Shown here: one piece after another, positions 56,951 through 64,000 of the stretch
Layout: every line of letters begins with the position of its first letter
Position numbering within the stretch: position 1 is the stretch's first letter
DNA from: Heterocephalus glaber
Lineage: Eukaryota > Chordata > Mammalia > Rodentia > Bathyergidae
Length of the DNA stretch: 64,000 nucleotides
NCBI RefSeq assembly: GCF_000247695.1
Contig: NW_004624743.1
Location: 7,605,396 to 7,669,395, forward strand
Direction of reading: 5' to 3'
Position numbers and translations under genes: made by a program
The notes under the pieces: model-generated
Told to the model about the DNA's origin: nothing
Database searches by the model: none
What the model saw: the letters and a program-made list of their open reading frames with translations, nothing else

Positions 56951-57640
56951 ATCTCATGAGAAACTAGAAGAAAATAGATAAACTAGTTTGGAAGAAAAAA
57001 GATTCAGACTAAAGGATTCTACACAATAACAAATGTATCATTAAATAGAAAGGCAGCAGAATAAGTCTTACTTATGGAAGACCTCGGAACATATGCCACT
57101 AATTAATTCCCCTTAATTAAACTGTAAGGGTACATATCAACTAGAGGATCAATAAAGCAAATGTAACAGTCAATAATGACATTAAAGGAAAAGTTGTAAA
57201 CATTTAATTGCAGAGTTAAATTAATAAAATATTTTATAAATGATTTCAAAGCAAAAAGTCCAAGATCACCTTTTTAAAAAAGACTCAGAGTACAAACCAT
57301 TCAGCAACAATTCAGGTGTTTGATGAATGAAAGTACTGTTTTTTCATATTACATTTTACTTTATTCAATACACCAGTCATTAAGGAAACATGGAATTACT
57401 TACTTAACATGATGGTAACCACCAATAGAATAATCAGATGGATACTCTCAACATTATAAGAATTGTGAAAATTATAGTTTTCATAAAGAAAAACTGAAAA
57501 TCAATAGGAATATCAAAGAAATATGACTAAAATCAAATTATGCATCAACATGTGCAAAGATGTCAGCTATGACAATAATTATCAATGGATTTAACTTTTC
57601 ATGTAAAAATATTCTCAGATTAGTCCAAATACAGTCAATT
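56951..57640. other. Unassigned AT-rich sequence
   Basis: No repeat or gene recognised with confidence. It may include diverged L1 sequence linked to the U6 fragment. Confidence 0.3.
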
Positions 57641-57644
57641 ATAT

Positions 57645-57835
57645 GTTGATACAAAAGGAAAAAATGGAAACAAAGTCTTTGTAAGTAGGGAGGGATGGAG
57701 GAGTTGAAGGGAGGGCAGGGGAAGGGGAAAAAATAAGAACCAAGAGAGATTATGTAAAGGTGCAAATTTCCAATGATGATTGTCATTGTATTATATACCT
57801 AAAATTTTATACCAGTAAACTTAATGAAAAAAGTA
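57645..57835 (+). mobile_element. Short 5'-truncated young L1 3' end
   Basis: The text 'aaaatggaaacaaagtcttt', the G-rich tract 'aggagttgaagggagggcag', 'taagaaccaagagagattat' and a short tail match the same young L1 3' UTR as at 28442-28629. A clear target duplication was not found. Confidence 0.85.
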
Positions 57836-58324
57836 GTTATTATCAAAAAAAATAAGAATATTTTAAAGTAAAAGAGTTAAAATATCTCAGAAATGCCAAA
57901 GTGGGGAGATGAAAGAAAAAAAGTAGATGTTACATTACTAATTGAAGTCAGAGTAGAACCCAAACAAGGAAGGAGCACTAAACGGGACAAGTTGAGGATT
58001 ATTTTATGTTTACAAAGGCCAGCTCTGTAACAGACATAAAATGACTGCGCAAGTGGCCTATACCAAGGTCTAAAAGACAAAACCACGAAAGTAATATAAA
58101 ATGACAATCCTGTTAGTGTTTAATATGTTGGGTTGTTAAAGTAATAGCTTTAATGGTATCCAAACAGCATAATTTTTATTTTTAAGTATACATATACACA
58201 GAAAAAAACCACAGAATTAGATTTGTACCTCATGGGCAGAGGTTAAATTTTCTTTCAAGAATTCATGGATAAATTGATTATAGATTAGACCCCCCACACA
58301 CACACATACACATACAAATAGTAA

Positions 58325-58490
58325 GGAGCCAGGCATGGGAGTGCATGCTTCTAACCTCAGCACTAGGAAGACTGAGGCAAGAGGATCGCTATGAATTTAA
58401 GGCCACCTTGGCTGCATAGTGAGTTCAAGTCCAGTCTGAACTACATAATGAGACCTTGTCTCAAAAAAAAAAAAAAAAGAAAACAAAACA
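58325..58490 (+). mobile_element. B1-type SINE
   Basis: The full layout is visible: 'agccaggcatgggagtgcat', 'actgaggcaagaggatcgct', 'ggctgcatagtgagttcaag' and 'gagaccttgtctcaaaaaaa', with an A-rich tail. A CA microsatellite (58288-58312) lies just upstream. Confidence 0.85.
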
Positions 58491-58534
58491 AAACAAAATT
58501 TTAACACCCTGATAATTTTAAAAAGAAATATTAT

Positions 58535-58725
58535 AGAAGCCAAGTATGGTAGCATATGCCTATAACCTTAACCCTCTGAGAGACTGACGCAAGAGGAACC
58601 CCAGTTTGAGCCCAGCCCGGGCAACTGAGCAACTTAGAGAGATCCTAAAAACAATGAAATAAAAAGAGGCTGAGGATGTAGGTTAGTACAAAGGACCTGA
58701 TTTCAATCCCCATCACCACAAAAAA
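58535..58725 (+). mobile_element. B1-ID composite SINE
   Basis: The B1 part reads 'agccaagtatggtagcatat' and 'gactgacgcaagaggaaccc', followed by an ID-like part 'gaggctgaggatgtaggtta' ... 'ttcaatccccatcacca'. Confidence 0.8.
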
Positions 58726-58739
58726 TTTTACATGTATGT

Positions 58740-61460
58740 ATGTTATATACATATATATATTATCATTTTTTTACTATGAAAGAATAACATCAAAAATCAA
58801 TAATGGATTAAACAAAAAAGGCACTCAAAACATGGATATATAAAATTGCATAATTATTGGATTAAAAAAATATCAAAAGTGCCTTTGTAAAACACTTTCC
58901 AAACACATGTAAATAGCTGTTCTTCGAAGTTTGTTGTAGGTTTGAAGACTTTCATAATGAAAGGTTTTGAAAATGAGAATGTGAGAGCTTGCTAAGCTTG
59001 AGTACTGTCTGTCTGTAAAGGGAAGGTGCGCCATAGATGGACAACTTGCGCATTTCTCATGATGAGAACAACTTCCATGGTGAATATTAGCTGAGGAGTT
59101 GTGTGCTCTGAAATAGTTCAGAACATCACTCCTGGCAGCACCTTGGAGACTTACTTTTAAGTAATCTATGCTCACAAAGTCTGTCCTTTAAGAGCATGCG
59201 GCCATTCAGACCACTTACGCACTTTAATCCAGTCCCCATAATAAGAGATACTCATGTGGTTAGTTGAAGCCTGGTGATATAATCCTCTCATAGGATCGAG
59301 GACTTTTCTGAGTCGGAAGTCAACATTAAAGGACTCACAAAGTTAATTTAGGTTCTGTCTGAATCATCCCTCAGCCAGCCCTTGCAATCTACAGTTTGTA
59401 CACTGTTGCCAGCGCTAAGCGGGAAGAAAAGTGTCAGCATTCTACTTTTAGACAGAATTAAAATCTTACATTTTTAGGACTGTACTGCTCAGAATTTAGT
59501 GAGAATTTGGGATTTAAGTACTAGATCCAAAAAATCTGGGCAACTTTAAAAAAACTTTAGATGTGAGAATAAATGGTAAAGCTATAGGTAAGTGTTGAAG
59601 TAAGCACCCTTTCAATTCAAAATGTGCATCGTGTTAATACTAGTGATTCAGGTCAAGAAACATTTAACAGCTGCCCTGCTGGTCCGCTATGTTTCCCTTT
59701 GCATGTTGATTAGGGTTACAATGCAGTTCCCCAATCTTTGACAATCTCTGCCTCCTTCTCCCCAAATTTGTGTGTCAGGCATCATTTCATTTCCTTTTCT
59801 CACCTTGCTTTTCTTTTCCTTCTTATTTCAGCCAAATTATCTCGTTATACAACTTCAAAATTAACAGTTTTTAAATGGTTGAGTAGACAGAAGTCAAGAA
59901 TATCTTTTGAAAATCTAGAAATATGATAATTTAAATCTTGCAGCCAAAACTTATACTCAGAGTATATAATTTTTAAAGTTCAGGTTAGAAGGCTCATTCA
60001 GCATTTGTTAGTCATTGCTTTTAGTAATAACATCAGGATAATGAAAGTTAATCATGGATGTGTCAAAATTTTCATTTGTAAGGTTTTTGTGTGGGTATTT
60101 TTGTTTTGTGTTATTTATCTAGTTTCTAGATAAATGACTAAATTCAATGGTTGAGAACACAGACCTAATGAACCATATCCTGAATAAGTGTTTCCCCTCT
60201 GGTAAAGTTCAGTAAACCATTGGAGTATTACTGCCTGTAGGAATTAAAACTTTTTATCCTAATACTTAAAGTAATTTGAGAGTAGAATAGTTCAATGTTG
60301 GTGTGAGTACCAGGCTCATGTACTAAAATTAAGTAAGAAAGAGAGAATAAAGCTTTCTTGTTCAATCTCTCCAGATCGGAAATGGAGAAAAGTATATGTA
60401 CTTTGAAAGGATGACATTCAATATTTCTTAGACCACATATATATTTGTGGTGTAGGATAAGAGATAAGATACTGCAAATAAAATAATATCCAATCAAAAT
60501 ACTTGCCGCAATCTCTAGTAAAACCTATCCTGTTTGCATCTTCCACAATATTCTGTTTCTTTTATAATATAGCCTCAAAAATATCACTGTTCATTTGGAC
60601 TCATGGCACGTATCTTAGGATGAATGCTTTGATTTCATCTTCAAGGGAAAAAAAGAAAAAATCATATACTTGAATTATTTTTAATAAAACACAGTTTCTT
60701 AAACTTAATTTCAACCCTAATTTAATGAAATTTTACAAATACTTATACCTCATAAAATATGTTTTAAGTGAAATAACAGAAATTTTTAGACATGAAAACA
60801 TTTTGGATGTGAAGGAATATCTTACATTAGAACATTTGGTTAAGGCCAAAATGCTGATTATATTTTGATAAGAAAATGACCCAGAATTACCAACTTTACA
60901 CACAAAAACTTGACCTTGCCAATCTCTGTTTTTCTGTTCAGTCACTGCAACTAGAGCCAAATACACAATCTATTCATTTGCTTGAAACATTTCCTCTTTT
61001 CTGAGTTATCTAGAACTGACTTGTGTTTTGGTATTTCAAGTTCAGTAGTTAGGAGTCAGATATCATCTCTTAATTGCATTTTATTTCTGTGTTCCTTGCC
61101 CAGACTTTTTATGTAAGCTAAAACTTTAAATATCCATGGGGAAATAAGAAAAAAAACTCACACAATGTCCAGAATACAGATGGAATACATTCATACCAAA
61201 ACATATCAATATAAAATTTTAGTACAATGGAGACAGTGTTCTAGGGAGAAAAAAAGAGATCATACTAAAGAATCAAAAATTGAAATTGTTCCATACTTCT
61301 CGCTGGACTAGACAAAGTTCACGGTCATTTAAGCCACATCCACAAAATTCTGAAGAAAAGTGACTTTGAAGGTAACATTCTACACCAAGTCAAATTTCAA
61401 TCAAGGTTCAGAATATAATAAATACCTTTCACTCAGATAATTTCTAAAAATATATATATA
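58740..61460. other. Unassigned sequence, possibly unique
   Basis: This is the longest stretch in which I recognise no repeat. Around 59000-59460 it is less AT-rich and contains scattered CpGs. The minus-strand frame 58873-59175 (100 residues, several His and Cys, no known domain) is its longest frame. No exon structure can be supported. Confidence 0.35.
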
Positions 61461-61466
61461 TATTGC

Positions 61467-61560
61467 TAGGGGCCGGGGATTTCGCTCTGTGGTTTCGCTG
61501 CCTGCTGCGCAAGCACAAGGACCTGAGTTCAATCGGTGGTACGAAAAAAGAAAAGGAAAA
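61467..61560 (+). mobile_element. ID SINE with target duplication
   Basis: The head ggggccggggatttcgctct, the 'gagttcaatcggtggtacg' block and an A-rich tail define an ID SINE. Flanking 'atatatattgct' copies form the target duplication. Confidence 0.85.
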
Positions 61561-61952
61561 AGAAAAATATATATTGCTTATCCCCATCTGTCAGGAAGCT
61601 CTTGAGTCAAGTTCTGCCAGAAATGAGGGAACAAACTAAAAAAAGAGGAAGATGTGGCAAGCCAGAAGCATCATATTCAACCCAAGAGTGAGGAAGCCAC
61701 AGTCACGCTGCTGCTGAGGGAAGATCCTACCATGAAATCCTAGCATAGAGACTCACTCCTACCCCCCGCAACATGACACAAGACTCTGAGAGAAGCTCCA
61801 CTGGGAAGATGAACTTGATGGCTGATCTGGATCTGGTGTGCAGTCCTGCCTCATCTGTGGGGCAAATATCATGCCTGAAGCCATGGATAGTATCAAACCT
61901 TCTATACACAATGTGATTCAAAATGATGATGAATGTTTAATTTTTTAAAAAA

Positions 61953-62125
61953 TTGTTACAATAAAAGACACAAACCCCTGAAACTATTAAACCCCTCAAA
62001 ATTCTCCCCCGCCCTTGAGGCACACTTATCCCATCATTCTTGCCACTTTCTGAAGCGGTTCTGAAAGTCCTCTTTCATGAGTGTCTTTAGTTGCCCTGTC
62101 CTGGCTGCCTTGATGTCCTGATGCA
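61953..62125. mobile_element. Mariner-derived fragment, copy 3 (left arm only)
   Basis: The start 'ttacaataaaagacacaaac' and the block 'cttgccactttctgaagcgg' followed by 'ttctgaaagtcctctttcat' and 'gagtgtctttagttgccctg' match the left arms of the copies at 14.6 and 43.2 kb. On the minus strand it encodes the same transposase C-terminal 'QLKTLMKEDFQNRFRKW'-like segment, here without a stop. No right arm was found, so this may be the parental orientation or a broken copy. Confidence 0.7.
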
Positions 62126-62384
62126 AAAATGTTCATAATTAAGATAGATACTGAGTGACTAGCAGTTGAGTAGTACATGCAGTGTGGTTATATCAGGCAA
62201 AGGAATGCTGTGCACCTTGGACAAGGTGAAGCAAGACAGTGTAAGCTTTCACCACACTACTCAGAAAAGTACGCAATTTAAAATTTATGAATTATTTCTG
62301 GAATTTTCTATTTAATAATTTTGAACCATGGGTAAATGAAACCAAGGAAAGTAAAACCATACGTAGGGGAGGACTATTCTGTGC

Positions 62385-63335
62385 TGTTATATTTTTCATA
62401 CTGGCTGCTTTCACATAGTAATATACATTCAAATTTTCCTCATGTCTTTTCGTGATTTGATAGTTCTTTTCAGCACTAAATAATACTCCATTGCCTGTAT
62501 ATATGACTTGCCACTTACTACTAAAGCACATGTTAGCCACTTCCAAGGCTTGGCAGTTATTAATAAATCTGCTATTAATATTCATGTGCAGCTTTTTGGG
62601 AAGAAATGGTTACTATCTCCTTTGGGTAAACACTGAGGAGCACAACTGGGGAATCATATGAAAAAAAGCATGTTTGGTTTTATAAGATGCTGTCTTCCAC
62701 AGTGTCTGCATCATTTACATTCCCACCAGCCATGAGTGAGAGTCCCTGTTGCCCTTCATGTTCACTAGCATTTGGTATTGTAGATGTCCTGGGTTTTGGA
62801 TATTATGAAAGGTGTGCAATGGTAGCACATTATTGTTTTAATTTGAATATCTCTGATGCTGTATGACATGGGACATCTTTCCATGTGCTTATTTGCTATT
62901 TGTGTATCTCCTTGGGTTGTGGGGACTATTAAGCTCCCACTTTTAAATCAGATCCTTTTCTTAGTGTGGAGGTAGAGTCCTTTGTATGTCTTGGAAACCA
63001 GTTCTTAATAAGTTTGTCTTTTCTCCCAGTTTGGAGAAAGTCTCCAAAGATTTTCTCTCAATATGTGACTTGTCTTTTTGTTCTTCTGAGTGTCTTTTGC
63101 AGATCAGGAATTTTATTTTTTTAATTTTTATTTTATTTTATTTTTTTGGTACCAGGGATCGAACTCGGGTCCTTGCGCTTGTGCAGCAGAGGGTGAAATC
63201 ACTGAACTAAATCCCCGGCCCTGGAATTTTAATTTTAATTAAGTCTAGTTTATCAATTTTTTCACTCATGGATCATGCTTTTCATGCCATAGGTAGAAAG
63301 TTGTCACCAAACTCAAGGCCATTTAGCTTTCCTGC
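62385..63335 (-). mobile_element. Old L1 (L1M-type), reverse orientation, with an ID insertion
   Basis: The plus strand gives reversed L1M 3' sequence: 'ctggctgctttcacatagta', 'aataatactccattgcctgt', 'atttacattcccaccagcca', 'cttatttgctatttgtgtat', then ORF2-type 'aagtctagtttatcaatttt'. An ID SINE interrupts it at about 63125-63222. Confidence 0.8.
63125..63222 (-). mobile_element. ID SINE (young type), reverse orientation
   Basis: A T-rich tail, ggtaccagggatcgaactcg and 'ctgaactaaatccccggccc' form a reversed ID SINE. 'ggaatttta' lies on both sides as the likely target duplication. Confidence 0.85.
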
Positions 63336-63339
63336 TCTT

Positions 63340-64000
63340 TTCTTTAAATTAATTTTATTGGTACATTTTAGGTATACAGTATGATAACATTCATTATTGA
63401 AATTTATACCTTTACATAATCTCTCTTGGTTCTTATTTTTTCCCATTCCCCTGCCCTCTCTTCAACCCTTCCACCCTTTCCTATTTACAAAGACTTTGTT
63501 TCCATTTTTTCATACTAATTCCATTCCCCTCTTTCATTTCCTCAATCCCTCCCACTCCCCCTTCCCCTTTAGACCTTTTATTCCTATTTCACATTATCAA
63601 TTATACATTTTTACCCTTATTTACGCTTTCAGATTCTCACATCACAGAAACTGTTTGGTATTTACACATGCGTGTCCTATTTCTTTCACTTAAGAGTATC
63701 AGTTCAGTGTGCACACATTTAGCTCTAAATGTCTCTAATTTCTCTCCTTTATGGCTGAGTAGTACTCCATTTTATTAAAAAACCACATCTTCTTTATCCA
63801 GTCTCCAATTGATGGGCAATTGGGCTGTTGACAAGTTTTAGCTATCATGAATTGTACTTCTATCAACATGGGTGCACATATATCACTGTGGTATGATTCT
63901 TTTAATTCTTTGGGGAAGATCCCCAGGAATGGAATAGCTGGGTCAAATGGGACCTCTAGCCCTAGTTCTTTGAGGTATCTCCATACTGATTTCCACAGTG
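63340..64000 (-). mobile_element. Young-type L1 3' part, reverse orientation, cut by window end
   Basis: It starts with 'attggtacattttaggtata', the extreme 3' end, then the reversed G-rich tract (accttttattcctatttcac region preceded by 'cccactcccccttccccttt') and the ORF2 C-terminal region at the window edge ('ctggtgcaa'-side text 'gatttccacagtg'). It is the same family as the copy at 36.0-38.6 kb with many small differences. The 98-residue frame 63397-63693 is a pyrimidine-rich shadow of the 3' UTR. Confidence 0.9.

Overview
The window looks like mammalian nuclear DNA from a rodent, probably not a mouse or rat relative. The base composition is AT-rich. I found no long open reading frame outside L1 remnants, and most of the sequence that can be identified is interspersed repeats. 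The rodent assignment rests on many short tRNA-derived ID-type SINEs (head close to ggggctggggatttagctcag, ending ggtacc plus poly-A) and on composite SINEs that join a B1 unit to an ID unit. Ancient mammalian families (L2, MIR, MaLR LTRs, old L1M) are also present. I cannot name the species from sequence alone.

Layout. 0.4-2.6 kb: old L1 (+). 2.8-3.7 kb: L2 and a MaLR LTR. 7.0-7.8 kb: the only GC- and CpG-rich segment. It carries ETS-like GGAA/TTCC sites, an NRF1-like GC box and strong splice-donor sequences on both strands, so it looks like a housekeeping, possibly bidirectional, promoter. It is the only strong sign of a gene here; its downstream exons could not be recognised. 10-21 kb: L2, the 5' part of an old L1 with a perfect 42-bp palindrome, a palindromic mariner-derived element, L1 pieces, a DNA transposon split by an L1, and several LTRs. 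22-34 kb: old L1, L2, MaLR LTRs and ID/B1-ID SINEs. 36.0-38.6 kb: a younger L1 (-) whose ORF2 has lost the catalytic part of the reverse transcriptase. 43-46 kb: a second mariner-derived inverted-repeat element, SINEs and L1. 47.5-56 kb: L2, old L1s and a CpG-rich solo LTR with a 6-bp target duplication. 56.5-64 kb: a small MITE-like element, a U6 snRNA fragment, B1/B1-ID SINEs, a third mariner-derived fragment, old L1 and the 3' part of another young L1 that runs off the window.

Nothing here behaves as an operon or multi-gene system. The content is best read as intergenic or intronic DNA around one CpG-island promoter, with a readable history of nested insertions. The least ordinary items are the mariner-derived inverted-duplicate family (copies near 14.6, 43.2 and 62.0 kb), the 42-bp palindrome at 12.06 kb, and the promoter whose minus-strand donor directly follows an ATG. 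Family names come from remembered consensus patterns, not a database search, and repeat boundaries are approximate unless a target-site duplication (TSD) is given.
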